Assembly (NCBI GenBank): GCA_963693365.1
Contig: CAVNZM010000018.1
Location: forward strand, 1,550,001 to 1,614,000
Length of the DNA stretch: 64,000 nucleotides
Reading direction: 5' to 3'
From: Amoebidium appalachense
Taxonomy: Eukaryota; Ichthyosporea
Positions 33,362-44,599 of this stretch are shown piece after piece. The notes below the pieces were generated by a model. The model was given only the letters and a program-made list of their open reading frames with translations, was not told where the DNA came from and did not search any database. The position numbers and the translations under genes were made by a program. The first letter of the stretch is position 1, and every line of letters begins with the position of its first letter.

Positions 33362-36300
33362 TTTATCCTTCTTCTTCTGGAATGCTCGGACACTGGGCCC
33401 CCAAAAGGGCCTCCCCCCCGGGACACTCGACGATAAAATCAGCTACATACAACAACAGACAAACAACCACACGTTTACAGTGATTTGCGAAACACAGTTC
33501 AAAAACCACCACAAATTCAACTCTACATTGGTCGACACATCCACACACCCCGGTTACGCGAAAAACCGAGGCATTATTGTACTTGCCGCACCACACGTGA
33601 GAGTGAAGTGCAAACCGGTAGCAAAAACGGAATTCTCGGTTTCTATAGAGTTTCTTTCTAATGTTTTTACTTTTGTATATTACCCACCATCTATGTCGGT
33701 TGTCGAATTGACTCACGAGTTGTCACAGTTACCAATGTCCACTGTTATTTTAGGTGATTTTAACACGCGACTCCACCACACAGACACACTGCAAGTGAGT
33801 GTCGGGTACCCATCTAAGCCCCCGGAGCGTGCTATCTCTTTAGCAAGGTATGTCCAAAGTCACACTTTGCGGTTCCCTCAAATATCCCATGCCCACAACA
33901 CCGACTGGGGAGTGGCCTTTTGGCCATCAACCATGTCAAAACTCTCTCTCCCTCCTAACCTCTCTAGGTCATCTGACCACTCTCCTATCCTTTTCCTACC
34001 TAAGATCTCCCTTGATCTGCTCCCCCCTCCCCCTCCCACCTTTCGCCTCCGTCTATCCCAGCTTAAGTCACAGTGGGGTAGAGTTGATGTATGTGTATGC
34101 TATGCTACGAAACACCCTATATATATGCGCTTATTAGAATCTGCACAAGCCAGGCCAGATTCACATCTCGTACTAGATACATGCACTAACTTTATTGTTG
34201 ATGATTTGATAGATCTCGGTGGTTATGCTGGCGGTGGTAGGAAGGAATATCCCGATGCTCTCTTGTTACCAAACACCACTCCCGCTAGACTAGGTGAACC
34301 CCTGTCTCAAAAGGAAAGCTTGCGCCGGCTTGCTAGTATGAATCGATTTGGCCCCCCTGCTCGTATTATTGGTGATACCACTGGAGACCCCCTCATAGAC
34401 TCTGATAAGTATTTCTCGGAACTGTTTAAAGATAGGACCCCCGCTCAGAAACCTATTGTGTGGCCTGTAGACCCATCTATCCCCATAGAATCGATCCTCC
34501 CCTTTTTCAGTCCCGATGCCATATGGTCTGTGATATCTAGTTATAGCTCTAGTAAGTCTTGTGGACCTGATGGACTCCCTGCTGGGTTTCTTAAAATCCT
34601 TGTTCCCTCCTACCCACAAAAGGAAAGTGATCGTGCTATTAAACCTGATCTTACTATCATGTTAAGCTCTCTCTTTTCTTGGTGTGTTAAATGTGGACAT
34701 GTCCCGTCATCTTGGTTAGATACCTTAGTGATCCCCATAGTTAAGAAGGACTCTGAGGGCCCCATATCATCCTTTCGCCCCATTACACTAACCCAGGTTG
34801 TTCGTAGATTCTTTGAAGCTTGCTTACTTAGGTTATTTGCACATCACCCTAGGTTTCAATCTATTCTTCACATACACCCATGCCAATCCGCTTTTCGTAA
34901 AAACAATTCATGTTATGTTCAAATAATGGCACTGCACGATTCTATGCAAGTTGGTGCACAATATGTTGGCTTTATTGATTGGAAAACTGCTTACGATTCT
35001 GTCTCCCCTGGTCTCCTATGGGAAAAGCTTGCTGCACGGGGTGTACCACACTGCATTGGTGTTCTGTTAGAAGCACTCTTGTCTCAAACCTATGGTAGAG
35101 CTGTGGTTAATGGGCATCTTTCATATGGTTTTGCTCGTACTAGAGGTCTCTTGCAGGGTTCATTGCTTAGCCCCTTTTTGTTTAACCTATTTATAGATGA
35201 TTTGGCTGTCAAGATTTACGCCGAAAACGATGACCCTATTAATAACTTTCCGCCTGCACTTCTCTATGCTGATGATCTGTCCCTCCCTGCCCGTACCCCT
35301 AGACGCCTGCAAAGATTGTTCGATGTAGTGTCAGAGTGGTGCAAGGCAAACCTTATGATCCTTAACATAGACAAATGTGGTGTTCTTGTACCTGATATAG
35401 CTAACAATTTACACACATTTACATTATCATCTAAACCTGTACCTATAGTTCCAGAATACAAATATCTTGGTGTTCCGGTTGATTCTGTTGGTGTTATGTT
35501 TCCCCATATGGTCGAAAAGAGGGTAGAGTTGGCTCGTAAGCGGTTAGCTTTCTTCTCGGCTAATATTTTTAAAGACACACCCCTCCATCCTTCTATTAGA
35601 CTTACATTTATTCGCACTTTTGTCTTCCCGGCATGTGAATATGGTTTACCCCTTCTCGCCGCTTGGATCAAGAAAGAGAGAACTAGAGCGCTTAAACCCC
35701 TGGCAAATTTCCTTGAAGCAGAAGTTGCCTCCTTTCTATCTAACAACTGTTGTAAACCTGGGCCTGTAACGCTCTCGATATATGGTCTGGTCCCAATAGC
35801 TGCTAGAGTATCCTATCTCGCGCTGAAATTCAATAAGCACATAAGCCGCTTAAAGAAGTATTTGCCCTCCCACCCTCTCTTCTCTATCCGACCTGTCCCC
35901 TCCTCACCTCTCCCCTCTTTCCTCCCCTCTCTCTCCCCTTCTCCCCTGGGCACAAATACAAATAAAACCCGCAATAGTGTGTGTGTGACTTTGGACTGCC
36001 ACTTACTTATTAAACATGTACACAATCACAAGATAATCACGCAATATAACAAATGGAAAAAGATACCACACGACACTAGACCCGATGAAAGCATACACCT
36101 TGAAAAACTAAGCCTTATGTCTCGTTTTATATATACTGACCGCCTCAACCATATTGCCAAATATGGCACTCGCAAGTGTATAACACCTAAATACATATTA
36201 CCTTCCTGTAGAACTGGTCTTTCTCTAGCTGATGGTATTATTGATCAATTACCACGCTTTTACTGTACACGTGCTATACAGTGGAGATCTAATAAGTATA

Positions 36301-36548
36301 AGGTGGCATCATTTGCATGCCCAAACAACACACACACACACCAGTTTAACCGGTCATGTATCGCCAAATGTAGTTTGATAGACCACATAATACCGCAACA
36401 CACACACGTCACATTCACAACAGACACCCAGAAAGATAGCCTACCTGTAAATTACAACATCCTTGATTTTATACTAAACACGCGTAACTACGACCTGTTT
36501 ATTAGATGTATTGATTGGCTTGAGAAACACATCACTACAAAATTATAG
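33354..36548 (+). CDS. LINE ORF2: APE-type endonuclease and reverse transcriptase
   Basis: 1064 residues from ATG (MPNLSFFFWNARTLG). The endonuclease part (about 1-215) has the N residue in FWNART, an E in VICETQF, LGDFNTR and the SDHSPI end motif, which are AP-endonuclease landmarks. The reverse transcriptase (about 380-700) shows CGPDGLPAGFLKI, FRPITLTQVVRRFFEACL, QSAFRKNNS, FIDWKTAYDSV, GLLQGSLLSPFLFNLF and catalytic LLYADDLSLP. The C-terminus has a short FNRSCIAKCSLIDH segment and no RNase H. The frame is uninterrupted, so the enzyme may be functional although the element is 5'-truncated in ORF1. Clade not assigned. Confidence 0.9.
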   Translation: MPNLSFFFWNARTLGPQKGLPPGTLDDKISYIQQQTNNHTFTVICETQFKNHHKFNSTLVDTSTHPGYAKNRGIIVLAAPHVRVKCKPVAKTEFSVSIEFLSNVFTFVYYPPSMSVVELTHELSQLPMSTVILGDFNTRLHHTDTLQVSVGYPSKPPERAISLARYVQSHTLRFPQISHAHNTDWGVAFWPSTMSKLSLPPNLSRSSDHSPILFLPKISLDLLPPPPPTFRLRLSQLKSQWGRVDVCVCYATKHPIYMRLLESAQARPDSHLVLDTCTNFIVDDLIDLGGYAGGGRKEYPDALLLPNTTPARLGEPLSQKESLRRLASMNRFGPPARIIGDTTGDPLIDSDKYFSELFKDRTPAQKPIVWPVDPSIPIESILPFFSPDAIWSVISSYSSSKSCGPDGLPAGFLKILVPSYPQKESDRAIKPDLTIMLSSLFSWCVKCGHVPSSWLDTLVIPIVKKDSEGPISSFRPITLTQVVRRFFEACLLRLFAHHPRFQSILHIHPCQSAFRKNNSCYVQIMALHDSMQVGAQYVGFIDWKTAYDSVSPGLLWEKLAARGVPHCIGVLLEALLSQTYGRAVVNGHLSYGFARTRGLLQGSLLSPFLFNLFIDDLAVKIYAENDDPINNFPPALLYADDLSLPARTPRRLQRLFDVVSEWCKANLMILNIDKCGVLVPDIANNLHTFTLSSKPVPIVPEYKYLGVPVDSVGVMFPHMVEKRVELARKRLAFFSANIFKDTPLHPSIRLTFIRTFVFPACEYGLPLLAAWIKKERTRALKPLANFLEAEVASFLSNNCCKPGPVTLSIYGLVPIAARVSYLALKFNKHISRLKKYLPSHPLFSIRPVPSSPLPSFLPSLSPSPLGTNTNKTRNSVCVTLDCHLLIKHVHNHKIITQYNKWKKIPHDTRPDESIHLEKLSLMSRFIYTDRLNHIAKYGTRKCITPKYILPSCRTGLSLADGIIDQLPRFYCTRAIQWRSNKYKVASFACPNNTHTHQFNRSCIAKCSLIDHIIPQHTHVTFTTDTQKDSLPVNYNILDFILNTRNYDLFIRCIDWLEKHITTKL

Positions 36549-36552
36549 CGCA

Positions 36553-36629
<77 letters not shown>

Positions 36630-36691
36630 CCAGCTGATACCGAGTGTCCCGAGGGGAGCCCCCTTTAAAAAAAAAAAAAAAAAAAAAAAAA
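36549..36691 (+). other. LINE 3' UTR: (CA)n, conserved 25-mer, poly-A
   Basis: CA repeat 36556-36628, then CAGCTGATACCGAGTGTCCC and a poly-A run. The same order is seen in copy 1, where the CA array is longer. The microsatellite is thus a built-in part of this LINE family. Confidence 0.8.
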
Positions 36692-36769
36692 CGGGGAACC
36701 CCAACTAATTGATTTCTCCTTGTAGTCTTTATGGTGTCTCGTAGAGAAAGTAAACCCTGATATATAGTC
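36692..36769 (+). repeat. 77-bp segment flanking LINE copy 2 (right copy)
   Basis: Matches 33012-33088 with a few changes (for example CTCCTTGTAGTC for CTCTTAGTC). See the left copy. Confidence 0.7.
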
Positions 36770-37010
36770 ACCACCCGACATCTATGTACGTGATCATGAT
36801 ATACCGCTGAGGGGATATTCCGAGCAAAACCCCCCCCCCCCATACCTGAGACTGGTTCTCTCTGCCTCGAGTAAACAGCGTAAACCCCATATAGTCATCA
36901 CCCGACATCTATGTACGTGATCATGATATACCGCTGAGGGGATATTCCGAGCAAAACCCCCCCATACCTGAGACTGGTTTCTCTTTGCCTCGAGTAAACA
37001 GCGTAAACCC
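36770..37010. repeat. Tandem duplication, unit about 127 bp
   Basis: Two copies start at CACCCGACATCTATGTACG and contain GATCATGATATACC, a C run and GAGTAAACAGCGTAAACCCC. The ends of the units resemble the tail of the LINE-flanking 77-bp segment. Confidence 0.8.
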
Positions 37011-38400
37011 CTTCATTACAGTACAGTAAACCGCTCGAATTTGGGACACTTTTCGCGTCATCGCTGATCGAGCGCTTATGAGTAGCTATTTTTAGCTTTT
37101 TTCTGGAACATTCGAGCATCCCCAGCAAGCCCTGGCACATGGCTACCCCAGTATATAAGTGCTGAGGTCCATAAAACACGTTTCCGACGACTTAGACACG
37201 TGAATGTAGCCTAGGGTATCATCTTGCAAATTTCATTCTGAATTCAAAATGCATTTTTATTTGGGACACGTGTTGCATAGACGTATGTATATGCAGACGA
37301 ACATGCTGACGCACATGCACCAGCTGGGTGTGGTCTCGCTGTTCCTTTCACCGTTGCCCACCCCTGGGGCCTTCTCTAGCTTTCAAACCAGTCTGTACAC
37401 TCAACGAGGCTTCAAGGGTGCCTGTTTTGCAAAATAAACTGAACACATCATACAACCTATTGCCTGTGACTAAAGACGTCGTTCTGTACTACAAGTGCAA
37501 CCTAAACACGCATGCTCGTTCCTGTACTGTTAGCATACCTCTACATCTGTCCGGGGTATGGATACTGATAAAACGGGTACTTCCCTGTAAGAGAATAAAT
37601 ATTATGCTTCACGTGCTCTGCAGCTAAATCACATCGCTCTTCATGTGTCTTATTTTTGTGTTCTAGAAACGCTGCCTGTCTATCTCCTCTGCTGTGGGCT
37701 TGCGCCTTTTCTGCCCTTGTGCACTCATGTTGGGAACCCCATTCTGTCTGTGGGGCAAGGGTGTGTGATAAATGGGCAGTAAAAGTACAAAGCATATGAA
37801 AGATGTGAGGCTACGTGAGAGGAAATCCTTAGAGTGAGGATGAGGAGTTCCTATGTTTTCGAAAGAGGATGTGCTTTGCTCTGCTGTGGTGGTTGGTAGA
37901 AAACGGCCCTTTGTTTTCAAACTTGGCTGCCGGGTTGGGCAGCCAACCAGACACGCTGGCATTCAAAAAGGACGGGAAAAACGTAATAACCCCCCTGTAG
38001 TCCGGATGATTCACATAGAATGTGAATCAATTTTGTGGCGCTTCTCAATTTTTACCCTGTGGTCAAAAAATACATGTTACTTAAGCAAAAACTTAGTTTT
38101 GGTAGTTAAAAAAACGCCCATATAATTTTTTTTTGGGTGTTTATGTCTATATTTTTCATGTTACTTAGAGACGTTCGAGAGGTGGTGCGAGCTCCAAACA
38201 ATGTGAATCAATCTGAAAACAATGTGAATCAATTCGCGACTTCGAGTCGCGACTCACACTTGATCGCGGCCGCGCCAGCCGGGGGGGCCACGTGATCCGA
38301 CATATCATACTAATTAGTGACTAAGTGACACGTGCAGCGTGCGAGGGCTTTTAATGCCGGCATGTCATAGTGCCTGCCAAATGAATAGCGTGTGTCTGTA

Positions 38401-38513
38401 GGTGTGTGTGTGCGCGCATGTGTGTGAGTGGGTGGGTGGGTGGGTGCCGGGTGGGTGGGTGTATGTGTGTGTGTGTGTGTGTGTGTGTCGGTGTGCACAT
38501 GTGTGTACGGTGT

Positions 38514-38571
<58 letters not shown>

Positions 38572-38693
38572 TCGCAGAACGTATGTGTTAGTGTGTGTGT
38601 GTGTGCGACTGTGATGTGTGTGTCATTATGGTGAACATTGGTGTGGCACTGTGTGTGTGTGTGTGTGTGTACATGTGTGCATGTGTGTGCACC

Positions 38694-38744
<51 letters not shown>

Positions 38745-38809
38745 ATGTGTGCGTGTGTGTGTATGTACATGTGTGTGTGTGTGTGTGTGTGTGTGCAACG
38801 GTGTGTGTG

Positions 38810-38845
<36 letters not shown>

Positions 38846-38987
38846 GTGTGCGTGTGTGTGCGTGTGTGTGTGTATATGTCTGTGTATGTGTGTGCACGGC
38901 CGGGTGTGTGTGTGTGTACAAGTATGTGTGTGTGCCTGTGTGTGTGTGTTTGCGTGTGTGTGTGTGTGTGTGTGTGTGCTGTGTGTG

Positions 38988-39064
<77 letters not shown>

Positions 39065-39125
39065 CAGTGCGTGTGCTACATGTGTGTGTGTGTAACAGTG
39101 TGTTGTTTGTGTGTGTGTGTGTTCG
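38401..39125. repeat. Long imperfect (GT)n array
   Basis: About 700 bp of GT with ACATG, GCGC and CGGTG interruptions. Further simple repeats in the same element are a G run (39225-39258), C runs (39650-39665), a CA array (39740-39906) and G runs (39920-39962). Confidence 0.9.
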
Positions 39126-39786
39126 GTGGTTACTGTCACGGTTGGGTGATGGCAGTATCGCGTGTGTGTGGTCAGGCGGATGTTGTTGTTGTTATTAGAG
39201 AGAGGGAGGGAGGAGGGGAGGGGGAGGGGGGGAGGGGGGGGGGGGGGGGGGGGGGGAGGGGGGGGGCAAACGTATGCACATACTCAGCCAGGCGAGCTGC
39301 ATGTTTTGCTGGTTCTTTCCCGTGTCTTATATAGTGAACAAGTGTCCAAATTTGTAGATTGCCATAATAAATGGTCGGACATGCAGGTTTGCGTACACTT
39401 GCAATTTCACGTTCAAACAAAATTTTTATTCAGTAATACAGTAACTCAGCTTGAAGCTCCTTCTAAATGTCTAAACAAAGTTTTACATAGTGTTCCGAAA
39501 AATAACTGTGATACTGGTACACTCTGATCTTAGCAACACAAGAACTTATATTTACAGTAGTAGAAGACCACGAAATTTGAACTATTAAGTGTCTTACACT
39601 TGAAATTACAACAGTCCCTCTAACGGTTAACTTGGGTATCATAGGCAATCCCCCCCCCCCCCCCCTCCCGAGCCCTCCCCTCTCCCCCCCCCCCCCCCCA
39701 CCACCACCACCACCGTGACCATCATACACCACCACCACACACGCATACACACACACACACAGGGCCACACACACACACACACAGGG

Positions 39787-39908
<122 letters not shown>

Positions 39909-40071
39909 CCAAAAAAAGAGGGGGGGGGGGGGGGGGAGGGAAGGGGGGGGGGGGGGGGGGGGAGGAGGGGAGGTGAAGGAAAAAACACAAGAAGAACTCT
40001 TTGGTAACAGCAAAGCCTGCAAGTGACGTGACTCTAACTTAACCAATCATTTCACACTGCGACCACCGTGT

Positions 40072-40410
40072 CTACCGAGGCTCGTAATCTGCCCAGTATT
40101 CAGGTGTTTTTATATCCTTGTTCGTATGCCATATAACGAAGCAGGATTTGGCGTTTGGATTACTGGACTTGCGCCTGAACGTGTCTAGGAGCCTGTTTTC
40201 AATATCGTCTGCTTTGAATGTTATGTCTACTTGCTTGGGGTCAAAAATACGCCATTTCCCTGAGAGAGCGGTATCCTCTGTAGCCTCGCTGTCTTCTGTA
40301 TCACTCTGTGTGCTATCGTCGGAAAAAATATTGTCAAAGAAATCCGAGTCAAGTGCCCGGGCTTCGAACCCTACACCACTGCCATCACCAAGTTCCATGC
40401 CCCCGTCCAT
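40072..40410 (-). pseudogene. Truncated N-terminus of a piggyBac-like transposase (element A)
   Basis: From ATG (MDGGMELGDGSGVGFEA) the protein has an acidic Ser/Asp/Glu stretch (DDSTQSDTEDSEATED), then GKWRIFDPKQVDITFKADD and ENRLLDTFR. The same blocks occur in the longer copy at 48232-48819. It stops after 112 residues, before any DDE catalytic domain. An acidic N-terminus is usual for piggyBac transposases. The piggyBac call comes from the longer paralogue and from the CCC...GGG ends. Confidence 0.5.
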
Positions 40411-41096
40411 TCTTTGTGTGCATTGTAAGAGACACCAACTACTGGTATATATCAAGGAGAAGTGACATTATAACGGTGCAATTCAATCACGGGTATGGGA
40501 AGATGATCTACGTGCAGCTCTTTCAAGGGGCCACGGTGAGTTGCTTTGTTTACAAGAGCCAAAAAAGGCTACGTCTAAACACCATATATGGTTTTCCTTT
40601 GTGTAACAACCAATGGTTTTCAGTCTTCGAGGGGTGTAAAGCTCAATAGATGAAACGCTGTTCAGAAGCTCATTATGAGGTAACATATTGCAAGGCAGCA
40701 CACTTACATCAATCAGTCGATTGCAATCATTGATCATTCTATGGGTTGTCGATATCCAACTTTGTGTGCCAGCACGCCCTCGCTGCGCCGTAAAGTCCAT
40801 ATACAACCCATACCCAGCCGCGGGGCTTTGAAAACTATATATGTTTACTTCGCTCTTGCAAAGTTTCGACCCCACCGGGTCATTTATACGGGAAAAAACT
40901 CTGTTTTGTGAAGGGGGGTTTTGATTCACATTTAATGTGAATCACCCTAATTGACCGATTTTCCAAAATTCCCGGGATAAAAGATTGATTCACATTGAAT
41001 GTGAATCAAATTACATTGGGGATAATGGACCCAAGTCCGGGTGATGCACCGAGGGCCAATTAAAAGTGTCCCAAATTTATGACGGGATTCAAATCG

Positions 41097-41139
41097 TCCC
41101 AAATTCGAGCGGTTTACTGTAAACCGCTCGAATTTGGGA
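41097..41139. repeat. Palindrome of two facing TIR ends, 21-bp arms
   Basis: TCCCAAATTCGAGCGGTTTAC, one base, then its exact reverse complement. It joins the right end of the TIR element to a second, partial left end (41120-41227) that matches 37025-37137. Confidence 0.85.
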
Positions 41140-41227
41140 CACTTTTCGCGTCATCGCTGATCGAGCGCTTATGGGTAGCTATTTTTAGCTTTTTTCTGGA
41201 ACATTCGAGCATCCCCAGCAAGCCCTC
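41120..41227. mobile_element. Orphan left end of the TIR element
   Basis: About 108 bp matching 37027-37137 (one G/A change near 41173), then ending abruptly at CCCCAGCAAGCCCT. It is a truncated second copy. Confidence 0.75.
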
Positions 41228-41256
41228 TAGAAACACCGTGTTTCTAGATGGCCGTG
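41227..41256. repeat. Small palindrome sharing its end with 8475-8505
   Basis: CTAGAAACAC-C-GTGTTTCTAG followed by ATGGCCGTG. The 14-mer TCTAGATGGCCGTG is common to both sites and is likely the end of a small inverted-repeat element family. Confidence 0.5.
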
Positions 41257-41622
41257 GTATATACGTACATTTGGCAGACGGCAGACCGGACTAGGGCTTC
41301 AGCCCGAACTTAGGGCCTGTTTGGCAACGCGGGTTAGTGTAATCTGGATTTCGGGGGATATCTGGATATCAAAATCGAGATCCAGATTATGCTGCAGAAT
41401 CCGGATCTCAGCCGAAACCTGGGTTAAGCCGGGTAGATAACCCATGGATGCCAAACAGCCCACGTACGATTTCGGGTTAGATTTGCTCTGCAGCTGTCAC
41501 GCTGTTCATCACCGGTCGGTGACTTGCAATTGCAGACCCGCTACACATATACACCATAGTGATAAGCAGTAATAAACCACGAAAGTGCTGAGTTGTATAC
41601 GGTTTTATTTGAGACACTCACC

Positions 41623-42271
41623 ATGTATGCAGCCCGGAACATAGCCGTTTTGGCTGCGATTGCAGCCTTGACCTATAGCCCAGAGCTCAAAGAGCCCTGT
41701 CGTACTTCCCCGCTCAGTGGTAGAGAGTATGTGCAAGAACTGCTTGGCACAGCTCACGAGACAAGGGTGAACGATGTCCTACGCGTGAGTCCATATGTTG
41801 CAAGGGAGTTAATTGAGAAGTTGGCTCCATTCATTGAAGAGAATGATAACATGGACGCTCAGGAAGTTACCTGCATGATGCTGTATACCCTTGGGCAGGG
41901 TGTTGCAGTCAGGAACGTTGCCGAACGTTTCCAACACAGCACCGAGACCGTGAGCCGGTATGTAGTGCTATGACTCCTGCCCTGTTGAATTATGTTATTG
42001 GCTGTGTGTTTGCAGCATTTGTCTGTGCTTGTTAAACAACAATGCTCCGAATGGGTTGTGTTCCACTGTCCAGGGTGCACGTGCGCGTGCACTGTCTCAA
42101 GGTTTTGCTGTTGTTTTCAATGAAGCTTATATGTAGGAATGTGGAAAATAATCAGACATCATTGTGTGCTGCAGGCGTTTTCGAGAAGGCATCGATGCCA
42201 CGCTTGCTGCTCTCGGGGAAGAATACATGAAAAGAAAAAAACTGCACACACACACACCTTTCTGCACATGA
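41623..42271 (+). pseudogene. Harbinger transposase, N-terminal part only
   Basis: Exon 1 is 41623-41957 (ATG, MYAARNIAVLAAIAALTYS) and exon 2 is 42175-42271. The intron is GTATGT...TGCTGCAG, and the codon CGG is rebuilt across it. It reads VSPYVARELIEKLAPFIEEN, EVTCMMLYTLGQGVAVRNVAERF and QHSTETVSRRF, then REGIDATLAALGEEYM: the helix-turn-helix and RFQHSxETVSR block typical of Harbinger nucleases. A TGA follows after a CA-repeat-encoded tail. The DDE nuclease domain is absent from the element, so it cannot cut DNA. Confidence 0.85.
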
Positions 42272-42484
42272 TGTTGCAAAGGTCATTCTGAGTACTTTTG
42301 TATTCCTACTAATGCTGCACCAGGCGGCGAGGCCGAACACTAAAACAATGATTTCAAACGGTGATCACTACAGCATACTCACTTCTACACGTAAAAGATG
42401 TTTCTTGCACTATCCCCCCGCCCACACCATAACAAAAAAAAGAAAGAAAAAAAAGAAAAAAAAAAAAAGAAATTATAGGGCCTC

Positions 42485-43376
42485 TTAATATCCACGAGCC
42501 TGCTCAGCCTCTTTCGAGTTCAGAAACGCCAACCGCCTATTTGGCTCCATCACACACATCACTCGAGCATACTTTTCTTCAGAAAGAATGTTAGCAAACA
42601 AGCCATAGTCATCATCACATATCTCGTACGTCTTTTCTAACTCATTCAACAACTTAATGGCTTTTGTGCATACATGCTCGGCCTCAGCGGCTGCAGGAGT
42701 GGGCAAAACATTGATCACAGGGGCAGGGGCGTTGGCAAAAGCAGCAGCCAACTCCCCCAAGACGCTGACAACGGTGGGCTTCTTCAGGGGGGTTCTTTTG
42801 GGGGGGGGGGGGGCTTGGGTGTGGTGGGTGGGGCACGCTTCACACCCGCAGTTTTAGCAGTTTTATCTCCTTCAACCCCCAAACCGGACTCCTCCTCCGT
42901 TTCACTTTCTTCGTTATTACTTTCTTCCCCCTCACCCCCTTCAACATGCTCAGCTGCATCCTCCCCCTCCTCCTCCATCCCTTGCTCCCCATCGTTCTCC
43001 CCTCGTAAATTGGCCCGGGCTTGTTTCATAGCGTCCTCCTTAGTCAAAAAATCCTTTCCGCAAAATACCTTCTCGCCCAACGCCGCATCTAAGGCATTGT
43101 ACAAGGGCCAAGGTCTCTTGGTCTTGCACAGATCCCTGACCCACTTGAAATGTTTGTTTTTCGAACTCTGTGCAAAAAAAAAAAAAAAAAGGAAAGAAAA
43201 AAAAAGAGAAAGAAATGTAGAAAACATGATTAGAAACAAAAAGGTGAGTGAGGCCAGGGGGAGACAGAAAAAAGGGCTGAAAACAGTGGGGGTATATGGG
43301 ACTAGTGAAGCCGCTGTAGCATTGGTTTTACATGGTGGTGGCGTAGAAGGGAGAAATCACAATGAGAGAAGAAGGG

Positions 43377-43415
<39 letters not shown>

Positions 43416-43562
43416 GAATGTATGAGTCATGAGGAAGAAAGCAGTACTTGCCTCAAGGAGAGCCGCCCACGTTTCATCGTCAGCCAGGGGCAGGCCCTCA
43501 GAAGTGACACCCCACCCACTTCTCTCGAGCAAGTTCTTGATCGCACCGTGCTTTTCTTTCAA
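42485..43562 (-). pseudogene. Harbinger Myb/SANT-like accessory protein
   Basis: Exon 43452-43562 reads LKEKHGAIKNLLERSGWGVT, ending LPLADDETWAALLE. Exon 42485-43167 starts SSKNKHFKWVRDLCKTKRPW and continues KVFCGKDFL. Together they give the Myb/SANT-like DNA-binding domain found in the second protein of Harbinger elements, which brings the transposase to the ends. The intron uses a GC donor (GAG|GCAAGT) and TGCACAG. An acidic stretch follows, then Lys/Pro-rich sequence with a frame change at a G run (42800-42812), then a helical C-terminus (VCTKAIKLLNELEKTYEICD, FANILSEEKYARVM). A 5' exon may lie near 43715-43790, but no ATG was found. Confidence 0.75.
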
Positions 43563-43616
43563 CTGGCGGCAAGTGTGAACATGTGTGTGGAGAATTGTAC
43601 GGTGTGGGTGTGGGTG

Positions 43617-43629
43617 TAGGTGTGTGTGT

Positions 43630-43689
<60 letters not shown>

Positions 43690-43700
43690 GTGTGTGTGTT
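43617..43700. repeat. (GT)n array in the Harbinger element
   Basis: About 80 bp of GT upstream (minus strand) of the first Myb exon, so CA in the direction of transcription. A G run lies at 43380-43414. Confidence 0.85.
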
Positions 43701-44341
43701 TGAGTGTGTTCGTGTTGGGCAAAGATCAGGACGGTACCGAAAGTCCGAAAGTTTGGTTTGGCGCCCTTTCAACAATCCTTTTTTGGCCACTTCAAACTAT
43801 CGACGATTGGTGCAAAAGGACACCATATATAGTTCCATAAAATGAACATTCATTGGGTCGGACATTCAGGACCTGAAAGGATTTCGCGCTAATCCACCTC
43901 CCGAGGTGGATTAGTGGAATCCAGATTACGGCCATGTCCGAGGGGTTTGAAACCCAGATTTACGTGACCGGATCTGGCCGTCTGTTTGGCAGCGGCTGGA
44001 TTTTGAGATTTGGATTTAGCGCTAAACCCAAAATCGCCCGTAATCCGGATTTAGGACCCTAAACCCGGGTTGCCAAACAGGCCATTATTGCATTCCTCCT
44101 AAGATCTACCCTATACTGTATTACTAATCCTATTGGTCGGCTGCTCCAGGCTGACCTGCGCCTGCAGAGACAAGATGCCCGCAGGCCCGCAGCTGCACAG
44201 CTCAGTGATCTTGAGGCCCAGGAGCCCAGGACTTGATCTTGATGACCTGTGGACCCGGGCCAACCCCCCCCCCCCCCCCCCCCCCCCCGATCTTGATCGG
44301 TGACTTAGGATGATCTGCTGAGACGGATTAGTATATGTCAG

Positions 44342-44476
44342 TCTGCTAAACTGGCTGGCAATGTGAACACTTTAGACTTTTTGTTGAATTCTGTTGGTCG
44401 TCGCATTGAGTATCTACATGATTTTCACACAGTGTTCAGGTATCTCAGTATGCACTTGTTACTGGGTAACTCGTGA
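44342..44476 (+). pseudogene. Short coding remnant next to the LTR copy
   Basis: 44 codons open from the LTR edge, including NTLDFLLNSVGRRIEYLHDF, to a TGA, with AATAAA about 55 bases on. It looks like the end of a gene or element ORF that the LTR element entered. No family recognised. Confidence 0.3.
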
Positions 44477-44599
44477 AGTTTTTATTGCCTCCTAAGTATG
44501 CCGTGCATACTTGCATATCTTTCCGTTGAATAAATCCAGTCAAATTGAATTGAATTGCGTCGGCGAAGGGCCTCGCGTGTGCCCGAACTGAGCGGAACC

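Larger units (their letters stand above)
41313..44084. mobile_element. PIF/Harbinger transposon, internally deleted
   Basis: Ends are GGGCCTGTTTGGCAAC at the left and GTTGCCAAACAGGCCA at the right, with the 3-bp duplication TTA (41310-41312, 44085-44087). The GGCCTGTTTGGCA terminus and TTA duplication are diagnostic of PIF/Harbinger. It holds two convergent genes, as autonomous members do: a transposase on the plus strand (only the N-terminal part remains) and a Myb/SANT-like protein on the minus strand. Confidence 0.9.
41257..44340 (-). repeat. LTR-like dispersed repeat, copy 2, split by Harbinger
   Basis: 41257-41312 and 44085-44340 together match 7600-7952, including GGGCTTC-N-GCCCGAAC just left of the insertion and CATTCCTCCTAAGATCTACCC just right of it. 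It ends at TAGTATATGTCA like copy 1. It appears to be a solo or partial LTR. Confidence 0.75.
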
